A model generated the notes under the pieces. It saw only the letters and a list, made by a program, of their open reading frames with translations, did no database searches and had not been told where the DNA came from. Positions 27,919-37,668 of a stretch of 64,000 nucleotides of DNA are shown piece by piece. Position 1 is the first letter of the stretch, and every line of letters starts with the position of its first letter. The stretch is from Lachnospiraceae bacterium (GTDB lineage: Bacteria > Bacillota > Clostridia > Lachnospirales > Lachnospiraceae): positions 62,001-126,000 of the forward strand of contig SVEE01000003.1 of the NCBI GenBank assembly GCA_015057525.1, read 5' to 3'. A program made the translations under genes and the position numbers.

Positions 27919-29487
27919 TTATTTCTTTTTATCTGTAAAAACCCATAGTTTTTGCAGATAAAAATTGACTGGAACACTGACCGCTAAATTAAGTAATGGT
28001 GCAATATACTTTGACACTCCTATTAGTTTAATCCATACTGTTGACAGAATATTGTTCAATATTATTCCTGTAAAACCATATGCCATATAGGATTTCAACA
28101 GCTTTCTTCCAACGTTTTTTTCTTTGTTGCCCTTCCCGAACACGCATCTATTGTTCCAATAAAACGACCACAATACACTTAATATAAAAGCAACTATATT
28201 TGCCACTACATAATCATAATTCCACTTTTGTCCACTTAGGCATAACAACACAAAAACATTAATTAAATATGAGATAAGAGTGTTTGTTACCCCAACCATA
28301 GCAAATCTAATAAACTGTTTTTTAAAAACAATTTTCATCATTTTTCTAACTGCCCAACCAATAGCACTCATATATTTAGACTTCAATTTTGAAAATTCTT
28401 TTTTTTCATAATCCTCAAAAAAGTTTTCTCTTTTTGAATTTTTTTCAACAGACTTTATTATGCTTTGATTTCTTCTTATGGCAGATGCATATTCAACTTC
28501 TTCATAAAAAAAATCAGAACTAATTGCATCAAATAACTTTTTTCCATGTTCAGTGTGTATTAATATCAAAGATGTTCCTTTACCATCATTAAGATTTTTA
28601 TTTACATCATCCACACCCCAAAAATCGGCAATAGTAAAGTCAGTATAATTTTTAGGCATGGTTTTAAATGAACACTCATAACATGATGGTCTAAGGTACA
28701 CATCATCTAAAAATCCATTCATATACGGATCCTTAAATGCTGGCGCAAAGCTTTTTTCTTCTTTCCTAGCAAAAAACACCCTTGTCCCCATCTGCATACC
28801 AGATGAGTTCCATTTTCTATCCTTATTACGGAACCTAAATCCAACCACTTTATCATCATATTTTTCTTCCAAATATTTGATATAATCTTTAAATACTTGT
28901 GGTGAAGGCACACCATGGCATATAAAATCACATTTATAAAGATTATCCCTTTTTTTTCCTAAAAAGCTATCCAAAGCAGCTGTTTGACATGGTGTACCAA
29001 CAAAGAAAACATATCTACCATTATCAAGCAATTTTTTTATATCAACAAAAATCTCTCTTGTGTCACTTTGAACATATTTAGAACCTCTGAGTTTACCCAA
29101 TTCATCCAACGTGGTTGCTGCCATATGCCTTGGATACAAATCCTCATCAAGCCCACATCCATAAACAACTCCATTTTGCTTTATAATATATTTAGCAAAC
29201 AAAGAAAACGCTCCTCCTGATGAGCTGTCCTTTCTTGTATCCTCATCCTTTAGCCAACCGCCTATTGCTATTGGTTCAGAATCACAAGAAGTTTTTTCTT
29301 TTTTCACATTCGCAATTGGGCATACAATATCACACATACCACAATTCACACAATTAGCTTCATCTACATTTGGATATAAAAAGCCTTCCTTGTCCGTTTT
29401 CATTTCCAAACATTTTCTAGGACAAACATCTGCACATGCTCCACATCCACAACACATAGCCTTATTATCGTCACTAACGTTTATCAT
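27919..29487 (-). CDS. Fe-S / F420-hydrogenase-beta-like protein fused to GtrA membrane domain
   Basis: 522 aa. Residues 10-58 contain two 4Fe-4S motifs (CCGCGACADVCPRKC, CVNCGMCDIVCP). Residues about 80-370 are the FrhB/FdhB-type domain (GGAFSLFAKYI, RGSKYVQSD, FFVGTPCQTAAL, RPSCYECSFK) commonly encoded next to pyruvyl transferases. Residues 392-522 are a four-helix GtrA domain (FIRFAMVGVTNTLISYLINV; NFYLQKLWVFTDKKK). I see no stop or frameshift between. The start at 29487 has AAAGGA upstream and overlaps the PPT gene. This three-part fusion is unusual. GtrA proteins flip undecaprenyl-phosphate-linked sugars; the Fe-S part has no proven role in EPS synthesis. Confidence 0.88.
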   Translation of the reverse strand: MINVSDDNKAMCCGCGACADVCPRKCLEMKTDKEGFLYPNVDEANCVNCGMCDIVCPIANVKKEKTSCDSEPIAIGGWLKDEDTRKDSSSGGAFSLFAKYIIKQNGVVYGCGLDEDLYPRHMAATTLDELGKLRGSKYVQSDTREIFVDIKKLLDNGRYVFFVGTPCQTAALDSFLGKKRDNLYKCDFICHGVPSPQVFKDYIKYLEEKYDDKVVGFRFRNKDRKWNSSGMQMGTRVFFARKEEKSFAPAFKDPYMNGFLDDVYLRPSCYECSFKTMPKNYTDFTIADFWGVDDVNKNLNDGKGTSLILIHTEHGKKLFDAISSDFFYEEVEYASAIRRNQSIIKSVEKNSKRENFFEDYEKKEFSKLKSKYMSAIGWAVRKMMKIVFKKQFIRFAMVGVTNTLISYLINVFVLLCLSGQKWNYDYVVANIVAFILSVLWSFYWNNRCVFGKGNKEKNVGRKLLKSYMAYGFTGIILNNILSTVWIKLIGVSKYIAPLLNLAVSVPVNFYLQKLWVFTDKKK

Positions 29488-29500
29488 GATTACAAATCCT

Positions 29501-30589
29501 TTACACAACTATATTTTTACTTAAATATGTCATGGACTTTTCTCTTTCTACAATAATTCTATCCATTACATTGTCAATATCATAACATGTTTTATTTACA
29601 GCGGTATCATCTATATCAGCTTTAGCCTGTATATCTAATATCTTGAGTAAATTATCCATTCGAGAATTAAACCTGTTACTTGGTACTAAATAAAATTTTT
29701 TTCCAAAAATAATTGAAAATGCTAATCCATGAAAAGAGTTTGTACAAGAAAATGTTGCAAACTTATACAAATTAACAAACTCTAATGGTCCAACATCTAC
29801 TAATACCCTATCTACGCAATCCGCTTTATAACCATATCTACTAATACTGACAACTGGTATTTTTAACAATTCCTTTATTTTTTGCGCACGTTTGTATGTT
29901 TCCTCACTATTTTGCATTACATACAGCAAGATGTACTCTCCATCAATAATAGGATTTTCACCACCAAGCTTGTCCCAAAAACTTCTATCATGCAAAAAAA
30001 CAGGATCAATATTATGACTTATGTCATAATCAGATTCTTTGTTAATTAACGCAATTCCCTGTTCTTCTCTTATGGAAATTGCATCAAAACCATTAAGGTG
30101 ATTTTTTATTTTTTTTATATCCTTTTCCCTTATGTTCTCATGGCCTAAGCTAGCAGCATATGAGATTTTCTTTTGCTTCTGTGTAGCAAAATTTATAAAA
30201 TACGCATTACTAACACCTAATGTCACCGTTGGATTCCAAATCTGATCACTTCCACACACAATAACATCATAATCTGGAGAATTATTCTTTAACGCATTAA
30301 AACTATTATAACACTTACCTGTCTTATAATATTCTTCATAAAAACGGTTGAATCTCTTCTTCCTTTTAATTCGATGCGAAAATGTTTTTAGTCCATCTAT
30401 CATTTCTGATAAATTTTTAGTAATAGGAAACAATCTAACAAAATCTGTAAACCTTATAAACGGATTTCTATAATCAATTATTTCCACATCTTCATTCGTT
30501 ATTTTTTCTATTGCTTTTGATAAGGCATAAGTCTGAAGTGCCGCACCAAAATTATTTGCAAAATGAAATGTGATAATTCCTACCTTCAT
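29501..30589 (-). CDS. Polysaccharide pyruvyl transferase family protein (copy 1)
   Basis: 363 aa, PF04230-type. Indicators: GIITFHFANNFGAALQTYAL at the N-terminus, YDVIVCGSDQIWNPTV (the GSDQIW motif), and ATFSCTNSFHGLAFSIIFGKKF (SFHG motif) in the C-terminal half. The enzyme family adds pyruvate ketals from phosphoenolpyruvate to sugars. It overlaps the Fe-S/GtrA fusion gene, repeating the PPT-then-FrhB arrangement found at 40028-37669. Start could be the GTG three codons upstream. Substrate sugar unknown. Confidence 0.88.
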   Translation of the reverse strand: MKVGIITFHFANNFGAALQTYALSKAIEKITNEDVEIIDYRNPFIRFTDFVRLFPITKNLSEMIDGLKTFSHRIKRKKRFNRFYEEYYKTGKCYNSFNALKNNSPDYDVIVCGSDQIWNPTVTLGVSNAYFINFATQKQKKISYAASLGHENIREKDIKKIKNHLNGFDAISIREEQGIALINKESDYDISHNIDPVFLHDRSFWDKLGGENPIIDGEYILLYVMQNSEETYKRAQKIKELLKIPVVSISRYGYKADCVDRVLVDVGPLEFVNLYKFATFSCTNSFHGLAFSIIFGKKFYLVPSNRFNSRMDNLLKILDIQAKADIDDTAVNKTCYDIDNVMDRIIVEREKSMTYLSKNIVV

Positions 30590-30612
30590 ATGTCTCACTC
30601 TCTTCTAAATTA

Positions 30613-32370
30613 TTACTCTACATCTATTTCTAGTTTATATATGTTTACATCTCGATTACCCAAATAACCATCCTCTACTATGATCTCATATCTCAAATCA
30701 TTACTTTTTATCATAAACGCTGTCTCATCATCCATTTTCTTGTTCATAATCATCAAATACGTTTTTTCTTTATTTACAGTTGAAAAATCATAATCATCTA
30801 TCAGCTTGCATGTAGAACCATAAAAATAATACGTACCAATGCCTAATCTAACATGTGAAATATCTGTTATAATTTCATCAACATCATCAATCTTACTAGA
30901 TACTGTTTCCATGGTCCTCTCTATTTTTTTCGAGTTGGAAATATTAGATATTCTATCATCATATAAGCCCGATGCAAAAATTACTATCATGTAAAAAATC
31001 AAAATACCACAACATACATTTTTACATTTAAGTTTTGATAAAGTGATTATAATCAACATCCATGCTATCATTATATAATTATATAAATATTTTTCGCTGA
31101 ACATTGGTTTTATTAAATCTGTCAGCACCTTACCACATAAATACAGACCGATTCCACTTATAATACCTGCAAAAATCCAAATTGAATCATGAGTTATATT
31201 TATTTGACGATTAGTAACCTTAATCTTTACTGTTACATCATCTTCACTAATCGCCAACAACCTGCTTTCATAGCAAAATATTATCGCCAACAATATTACA
31301 ACAATTAAAATGGTTACACCATTAAACAACCCTGAATACAAGAAATCAACTGTCTGCTCCACAGTGGGCATCTGAAAATTCGCAGTTTTTACATCCTGTT
31401 GTGCTTTTCTCCATGACATTTTATGTAACCATGGCAAATAAGCTACCACTGTTATTACACATGCTATAATAGTTTTTGCAACTCGTTTTTTGTCTGTAAA
31501 CATATAGAAAAACATTACTACATATAAAAACGCGACAGTTATCAATGCGTAATAATGCGTGTATGCCGCAAGCAAGGAAAAACAAACATATTTTATATAA
31601 GTTGCTGTCTTATTATCAGCCAATATATTTCTTAATTCCCAAAAACTGAGCAAAACAAAAAGTGCTGCAAAGGAATACATTCTAACTTCCATATTGTATC
31701 TCAATCCTTGTTCAGACATTCCGAGAAACACAGCAAAGACTAACGCTGGACCCATACCGAATTTTTTTCTAATGCATGTAGCCGAAAATACAAAACTTAA
31801 AAATACAGGAATCAAGGATACAAAATGATAAACCCATGCCTTATAACCCAATATTTCACAGAAAAATTTTAATATTAAATAATAAAGTGGTGGATGAACA
31901 TCATTAGCTGTTTTCTCTATCATCTTGGGAATATTGTATTGTACTAACCTTATCGAATATATTTCATCTACATTAAATGTTCGATCTTTAATACATACTA
32001 GCTGTAATACAAACAAAATAATTATACTTACATAAAACAAATTTGCTAACGCCTTTTTATTACAAGTTTTATCAATATCAAACTTAAATTCCACTTTTCT
32101 ATTTACATTTTCATATACATAATAAATTAACCATACAAGAATTGTAGATATAACCATATACACTAATGCATAATAATCACTTTTTTGAATTAACATAACC
32201 CAAGTCTTTTGGCCACCTAAAATTGCATTAGCTGCCATCATAATTCCATTAACAAGAATCGTATAATATATACATTTAACAATTAAATCTTTAATGTTGT
32301 TTTTTTCTATGTTATATAAGTAATAGAATAATAAAATTCCAGGCAAACAAAAACATACAATCATACTCAT
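30613..32370 (-). CDS. GT39/PMT-like integral membrane glycosyltransferase
   Basis: 585 aa, about 12 membrane segments. The first lumenal loop carries RTFNVDEIYSIRL (catalytic acidic pair) and the following DVHPPLYYLILKFF is the PMT/ArnT signature; MEVRMYSFAAL follows. It uses a polyprenyl-phosphate-linked sugar made by GtrB. The last 120 residues are extracytoplasmic. GAGGAG precedes the ATG. Directly upstream lies the remnant of a second GT39 gene. It fits the GtrC role of the GtrA/GtrB/GtrC module and adds a side-chain sugar to the lipid-linked repeat or nascent polymer. Confidence 0.85.
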   Translation of the reverse strand: MSMIVCFCLPGILLFYYLYNIEKNNIKDLIVKCIYYTILVNGIMMAANAILGGQKTWVMLIQKSDYYALVYMVISTILVWLIYYVYENVNRKVEFKFDIDKTCNKKALANLFYVSIIILFVLQLVCIKDRTFNVDEIYSIRLVQYNIPKMIEKTANDVHPPLYYLILKFFCEILGYKAWVYHFVSLIPVFLSFVFSATCIRKKFGMGPALVFAVFLGMSEQGLRYNMEVRMYSFAALFVLLSFWELRNILADNKTATYIKYVCFSLLAAYTHYYALITVAFLYVVMFFYMFTDKKRVAKTIIACVITVVAYLPWLHKMSWRKAQQDVKTANFQMPTVEQTVDFLYSGLFNGVTILIVVILLAIIFCYESRLLAISEDDVTVKIKVTNRQINITHDSIWIFAGIISGIGLYLCGKVLTDLIKPMFSEKYLYNYIMIAWMLIIITLSKLKCKNVCCGILIFYMIVIFASGLYDDRISNISNSKKIERTMETVSSKIDDVDEIITDISHVRLGIGTYYFYGSTCKLIDDYDFSTVNKEKTYLMIMNKKMDDETAFMIKSNDLRYEIIVEDGYLGNRDVNIYKLEIDVE

Positions 32371-32389
32371 TATAAAATCTCCTCAACAC

Positions 32390-32689
32390 TTAAATATATT
32401 TTCTAATATTCTGCATACTATTTAATACAAAATATCCAACGATAACACATTGACAAAGCACATATACTAAGTAGTGCAACCTTGTCGCTATATATTTTTT
32501 TAGAATTAAAAATAAAAATATACCCGAACCAAAACCTATAAATACATTAAATAATCTAAACCATAATATAGATGTGCTAATTTTCAACCAAAAATGTATT
32601 ATGAAATTATATAGCATAGTAAAAAGAAATAATCAAAAAACTGCCACACTACATATATGTTCTTTTTTGATAGTCATATGTCTATTCAT
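32390..32689 (-). pseudogene. Remnant of a GT39-like membrane glycosyltransferase
   Basis: Reading from the ATG at 32689, a short N-terminus (MNRHMTIKKEHICSVAVF) meets an in-frame TGA at 32633-32635, then the same frame continues as a 75-aa hydrophobic segment beginning LYNFIIHFWLKISTSILWFRL. This matches the GT39 region after the lumenal loop (PLYYLILKFFCEILGYKAWVY in the intact neighbour). The catalytic loop with the DE pair is missing and the rest of the gene is absent. The 75-aa part alone could in principle be expressed, but it lacks a ribosome binding site and function. Confidence 0.7.
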
Positions 32690-32746
32690 CAACTTATTCT
32701 ACTATTTTACCATACCTTAAAACAGCCACGTATAATATATCAAGGC

Positions 32747-33661
32747 TTAATACATTTGTATTGTTCTTAAATAATCCGCATATTTCTCAATTCCATCTTC
32801 TATATCCAGCATATTGCCAGTATAAATCTCACATATTCTATCATTGGACAAAACTATTCGTCTCGCATCTACGCTTCTATGTTCTTTGTATATAACATCT
32901 ACATCAGCAATTTTATTTCTAATAATTGAAACTATATCGTTGAGAGACATTCCCTTTCCTGAGCTTAAATTAAATGTTGTCTCATCTCCGTTATATTCGG
33001 CCAATGTAATTAACATCTCACATACATCATCTATATAAATATAATCTCTGACGTTCTCTCCATCTCCCCATATTTCAATAGGTTTATGTTCTAATGTACA
33101 TTTTAATGCAGCATCTATGAATCCTACTCCTTTATGATAATCCTGACCAGGTCCATAAGGGTTAGATATTCTTGCCACTAATATATTTGTGCTATTTTGA
33201 AAGTTAAATGTACGAATAGTATTTTCTATACATAGCTTTACATTTCCATAGTGATTTATTGGAACAGGCACTGCAGTTTCCTTTATAGGCTGTATTTCCT
33301 GATTCCCATAGACAGTACCACCTGATGATAGAAAAATCATCTTAGTATTCGTATTTTTTAACCAACCACACAGTTTTACAGTTTGTACGAAATCTCTCTC
33401 ATATCCCTGCATAAATTTTTTATTTGAATTGCCAGGATTAACTGTACTTATAGCATGATATATAATATTTTTTCCTTGAATCAAATCAAACAATGTGTCA
33501 TCATCAAAAAAATCTCCTTGAATGTAGTTTATTCCTTCTTCATTTTTTAAAGGTAAACTCATATCAAAGCTATAAACAATATATCCTTTTTTATTCATAG
33601 CATGAGCAAGATTTCTTCCAATAAACCCATTGCCACCCAAGATTAATACTGTTTTCTTCAT
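32747..33661 (-). CDS. Extended SDR NAD-dependent sugar epimerase/dehydratase
   Basis: 304 aa. N-terminal GGNGFIGRNLA (glycine-rich NAD loop), FLSSGGTVYGNQEIQP, and the catalytic Y-x-x-x-K as YGNVK; ARISNPYGPGQ and WGDGENVRDYIYIDDV are GalE-like. It acts on a nucleotide sugar; the exact substrate cannot be read. It lies within the EPS operon between a GT4 and the GT39 remnant. AAAGG precedes the ATG. Confidence 0.9.
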   Translation of the reverse strand: MKKTVLILGGNGFIGRNLAHAMNKKGYIVYSFDMSLPLKNEEGINYIQGDFFDDDTLFDLIQGKNIIYHAISTVNPGNSNKKFMQGYERDFVQTVKLCGWLKNTNTKMIFLSSGGTVYGNQEIQPIKETAVPVPINHYGNVKLCIENTIRTFNFQNSTNILVARISNPYGPGQDYHKGVGFIDAALKCTLEHKPIEIWGDGENVRDYIYIDDVCEMLITLAEYNGDETTFNLSSGKGMSLNDIVSIIRNKIADVDVIYKEHRSVDARRIVLSNDRICEIYTGNMLDIEDGIEKYADYLRTIQMY

Positions 33662-33721
33662 TCTTCTGACCTTTCTTTACACTACTCACATCGTTAAATC
33701 TTCTTGAATCTGATATATCAC

Positions 33722-34876
33722 CTAATCAAATATATATTTAAGAACCTTCTTTGCCTTATCATCTAAGCTTAATTCTTTTCCTTTTTCAAGGCTTCCTTTA
33801 CTCAATCGTTCTCTTAATTCTGGATTGTTTTTTAATAACAGGATATTGTCACTCATTGCTTTAATATCATCTGGTTCTATAAGAATAGAATTTGTGTCAT
33901 CACAAATTTCAAAATTAAAAGCACGATTAGAACTAATAATAGGACATCCACATGCTATAGCTTCAACTATTGCAGTACAACATCCTTCATTATATGTTGG
34001 AAACGCAAAAACATCTATAGCACTATAAAACCAGCCCAAATCAACATGATTAATAGGCCCTGTCAAAACACACTTTTCACTTTGTGGTTGTATTTTTCCT
34101 TTGCCCACCGCTGCCAATACTATATCTGTATCTGCTATATCATCAACGGCTTTATCTAATCGCAAAACACCTTTTCTTTCATCATAACTACCACAGAAAC
34201 CTACTATGAATTTATCCTGTGGTAAATTCAATCGCTTTCTCGCCTCATGCTTATCTCTCTGATAAATTCTGTCTTTTCTATAACCAGAAGGTAGTATTAC
34301 AATTTTTTCTGAAGGATAGACTCCTGCATCAGTCAAATAATTTCTTGTATGCCCAGACAATGCTACTACACCTGTTAATCCATCAAGTAATTTAACCAAC
34401 TTTTTATTTCCATATTTTACATCACCTTGATATGTTGACTCTCCGCATTGCATATAAGCTTTCAAATTGTATTTTTTGCCAAGAACCGAAGCCGCAACAC
34501 CAGATGGGCACAAGAATTCTGCAAAGAGTACCACATCATCTTTCATTAAACCTTTCAGCACTTTTTCTACAGCTTTAATGTAAAATTTTGTTGTTAGCGC
34601 AACTCTTGTTTTTAAAAATAAAGAATGCGTTTGTCCAAATCCTACATATCTAGGATGATATATCTTTATTGTTTTACCCGATTCCGTAACTTCTTCTCTA
34701 ACACAAGGGAATTCCTTGTTTCTTTTATTATAATTTATAGCAACAGGACATATAACGATACATTCACAGCCCTGATCAACAAGACTCCATGTAATCTGTT
34801 GAGTGAATACATTTACATTTGGTTCCAAAAAATTAGGATATTTATTGGCTAATATTACTATTGTTCTTTTTTTCAT
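33722..34876 (-). CDS. GT4 family glycosyltransferase
   Basis: 384 aa, GT-B fold. The nucleotide-sugar-binding half is clear: FIVGFCGSYDERKGVLRLDKAV, then FAFPTYNEGCCTAIVEAIACGCPII with the E-x7-E pattern, and ISSNRAFNFEI. N-terminal half has IVILANKYPNFLEPNVNVF typical of GT4 acceptor domains. Cytoplasmic, adds a sugar to the lipid-linked repeat. AAAGGA precedes the ATG. Confidence 0.93.
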   Translation of the reverse strand: MKKRTIVILANKYPNFLEPNVNVFTQQITWSLVDQGCECIVICPVAINYNKRNKEFPCVREEVTESGKTIKIYHPRYVGFGQTHSLFLKTRVALTTKFYIKAVEKVLKGLMKDDVVLFAEFLCPSGVAASVLGKKYNLKAYMQCGESTYQGDVKYGNKKLVKLLDGLTGVVALSGHTRNYLTDAGVYPSEKIVILPSGYRKDRIYQRDKHEARKRLNLPQDKFIVGFCGSYDERKGVLRLDKAVDDIADTDIVLAAVGKGKIQPQSEKCVLTGPINHVDLGWFYSAIDVFAFPTYNEGCCTAIVEAIACGCPIISSNRAFNFEICDDTNSILIEPDDIKAMSDNILLLKNNPELRERLSKGSLEKGKELSLDDKAKKVLKYIFD

Positions 34877-34897
34877 ATATTGTATCCTTTCATAAAA

Positions 34898-36346
34898 CTA
34901 CTTATCTCTATAAGATGGCTTTAAGATAACAAAAATTCTATTTTTATTACACCATAAAACTAAACTAAAAGCAATAAATACGGCTATTCTAGCAATAAGA
35001 TTGTCATAAATAAAACAAATACCAGTTCCACATAAAACAAATACCACGGATATAATTAAAATTGGCCCTAGTTTATATATAGGTCTATTTTTACTATATT
35101 TTTTCAAAATTATCTTATTGGCTAAATAATGAATGCAAGCCATTAAGAAATATGAAAATAACGTTGTATATCCTGCAACGACGTAACCAAATTTCGGTAT
35201 GCATACATAATTTAACGCTATATTAACAATTGCACATATTATAGATACCACCATTGTAATCTTTGTTTTTTCATAATACAGTTCTATATCCACCAACATA
35301 TTGTATATAAATACAAAGAAAACACTCATGGTTATAGGTACCATCAAATCAACAGCATCCTTATAGCTAGATGGCGCGAATATGGTAACAACCTCTGGTG
35401 TAAATATGATTAAACACAAATTGAAAATCGCTACCAAAAATAACGCCCCCATTCCCACCGGTTGTATTTTTGTTTCTTCTTTTGCCTTGATTTTTTGGAA
35501 TATCCATGGTCGTAGGGTATTTAATATTGATGTATTCAATATTGTCATTATCATGGCTATATTATACGATAATCCATAAACTCCTGCTTCGCTCAAGCCA
35601 ACCATCTTCTGTATCATAATCTTATCAGAATGGTTCAATACAACCTGTGCCAAATAATGTGGAACCAATGGAAGGTTAAATGCAAGGGCATACTTCCAAT
35701 ATCCTTTATGAAAAAAGGTGCGACCTTTAGCTAATATTAATACGAACAAAGCACTATATATCACCAGTTCAACTAACGTTTGAGCAAAAATTCTTGCTTC
35801 TGTCTTATAATTTTCTGTATTTACAACTAGAAAAATGCCCAAAACGGGTTTAACTAATGAAACTATTATAGTTAATGCAACTAAGCTTTTATATTTGAAG
35901 TCATTTCTTTGTTTTGCTGCCCAAAATGTAAATGTAGCTGTAGTTAACACCATAACAAACATACATACTACCACAAACGTCGATAAGCCTAATATTTTAT
36001 TCCAAAAGTCACGGAATATTAAATATATAGCCAAAAAACTTCCCCACCACACAAACGTGAGACTTAACAAAGACGAAGAATACTTTTCTTGATCATCAGA
36101 GTACTTTACCAAACCTTGAACATATACACCATAACCCAATCTCAATGTTGCCAATATTGTTACTATTTCCATCCAAGAACTAAAAACATTATACTGACCA
36201 TATTCTGCCGTATCTAACAATCTAGTAAAGATTGGTGTAGTTAAAACAGAAATTCCTCTTTGTAAAAAACCACATATGGTAAACCACAGTGCAGCTTTTG
36301 CTACTTGAGACATTTCATCATATTTTTTCTTTAATGCAGCAAACAT
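34898..36346 (-). CDS. Wzx-type polysaccharide flippase (copy 2)
   Basis: 482 aa, about 14 hydrophobic segments of the MOP exporter family. N-terminus KAALWFTICGFLQRGISVLTTPIFTRLLDT is typical in order (first 20 residues shown here in shortened form: LWFTICGFLQRGISVLTTPI). It is homologous to the flippase at 16681, with matching NLPLVPHYLAQVVLNHSD. It belongs to the large EPS operon together with Wzy and Wzz. GAAGGA precedes the ATG. Confidence 0.93.
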   Translation of the reverse strand: MFAALKKKYDEMSQVAKAALWFTICGFLQRGISVLTTPIFTRLLDTAEYGQYNVFSSWMEIVTILATLRLGYGVYVQGLVKYSDDQEKYSSSLLSLTFVWWGSFLAIYLIFRDFWNKILGLSTFVVVCMFVMVLTTATFTFWAAKQRNDFKYKSLVALTIIVSLVKPVLGIFLVVNTENYKTEARIFAQTLVELVIYSALFVLILAKGRTFFHKGYWKYALAFNLPLVPHYLAQVVLNHSDKIMIQKMVGLSEAGVYGLSYNIAMIMTILNTSILNTLRPWIFQKIKAKEETKIQPVGMGALFLVAIFNLCLIIFTPEVVTIFAPSSYKDAVDLMVPITMSVFFVFIYNMLVDIELYYEKTKITMVVSIICAIVNIALNYVCIPKFGYVVAGYTTLFSYFLMACIHYLANKIILKKYSKNRPIYKLGPILIISVVFVLCGTGICFIYDNLIARIAVFIAFSLVLWCNKNRIFVILKPSYRDK

Positions 36347-36375
36347 ATCCTCTTAATCCTTCTTTGTACATTCAT

Positions 36376-37647
36376 TTATTCTTTTAAATAAAAATCTGAG
36401 TTTGATTTCTCCCTTTGTACAAAAATACCATGGAGTAAAAATACTGGAATCATACTAAATTCACTGTAGCTCTTTGAAGCAATACTTGATACAACCAAAA
36501 ATCCCATCATGCACAATGTGGAAAAATATAAGTATTTATTTTTTATTACAGCATTTATCATTCTCTTGTACAATAAAAAGAGAACACCTACAACCAGAAC
36601 GGTTCCTATAACACCAAACTGCCCTATAATCATAGGCCAATAATTATCATTAAGATAATCTGTGTGAACCTTACCAATTCCATAAACATCTAAAAAACCA
36701 TATTTTTCATACAAAACAGAATAATGTGTTTTGGCTATATCAGAACCATATGTTCCAAATCCTGAGCCCAAGGGAAAATAATCCTTCATTGTAACAATTG
36801 AATATCTAAGCAACATAGACCTTGCCTGTGTATCAGTTGTGAAATAAAACACTAGCTGTTCCCAACCTAACACCAATCCAACAACAGCAATGGGCATAAG
36901 ATATAGCACATTAATTTTCTTTACCCTTTTGTCCTTCATATAGAAAAACCAAAATGCAAATGCCACATAACATACAGCAAATGCTATTGCGCGTGAACGC
37001 AACGAAAACGCCCACAAAACCAAAGCTATAGCTATAATTATTTTTTTATAAAGAGTGTTGCCATACATTAAATCTGCGGTCAACAATGGAACAATAAAAT
37101 AAAACAACTTGCTATAATTTCCAGGACTTGACATTATAAAGGAATACGACTTAATTCCATGTCTTACCTCACCTAAAATTCCTAAATCCATAGCATATGC
37201 AAGCACCCAAACTATAAACATGATTATGACAAATGCTCTCATCCATTTTGCCAATAATCGTATTGCTTCATCCCAGTCTTCTTTAGGCATTTTAAAACCT
37301 ATTATCCAATAATAAGCAATAATTATCTTAACCGTAGATATTATATCAACTATAATCAAAAATGGATTATTCATCAAACCACTTATAACATTTCCCATCA
37401 AACCAATAACAATAACAAGCACAGTAAAAATAAGCGCAACCATTTCACTTCTAGTAAACTTTTGATTTTGACAAAAGGCAACATATATACTTGTGCCACA
37501 ACACAATATAGTAAATAATTCATCAAAATAACCTGCAAAAGAAATATGTTCAACTATAAGTCTTTCCAACACGAAGAAAGTTGTTATTATGGCAATCAAT
37601 AACAACTTAACATTCAATGTATTTGCTTTTTTAATTTCATAATCCAT
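36376..37647 (-). CDS. Wzy-like polysaccharide polymerase (O-antigen ligase family)
   Basis: 423 aa, about 10-12 membrane helices with a large loop near residues 265-330 (WEQLVFYFTTDTQARSMLLR; FPLGSGFGTYGSDIA). The pattern RYSIVTMKDYFPLGSGFGTYG is usual in Wzy/WaaL proteins: conserved GxGxGT after a basic loop. It is the only Wzy candidate in the window and lies between Wzx and the second PPT/FrhB pair. I used the ATG two codons after an in-frame TTG because AGAGAG is spaced correctly. Assignment rests on topology and loop motif. Confidence 0.82.
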   Translation of the reverse strand: MDYEIKKANTLNVKLLLIAIITTFFVLERLIVEHISFAGYFDELFTILCCGTSIYVAFCQNQKFTRSEMVALIFTVLVIVIGLMGNVISGLMNNPFLIIVDIISTVKIIIAYYWIIGFKMPKEDWDEAIRLLAKWMRAFVIIMFIVWVLAYAMDLGILGEVRHGIKSYSFIMSSPGNYSKLFYFIVPLLTADLMYGNTLYKKIIIAIALVLWAFSLRSRAIAFAVCYVAFAFWFFYMKDKRVKKINVLYLMPIAVVGLVLGWEQLVFYFTTDTQARSMLLRYSIVTMKDYFPLGSGFGTYGSDIAKTHYSVLYEKYGFLDVYGIGKVHTDYLNDNYWPMIIGQFGVIGTVLVVGVLFLLYKRMINAVIKNKYLYFSTLCMMGFLVVSSIASKSYSEFSMIPVFLLHGIFVQREKSNSDFYLKE

Positions 37648-37668
37648 ATACAATTTCTCTCTGATTTA

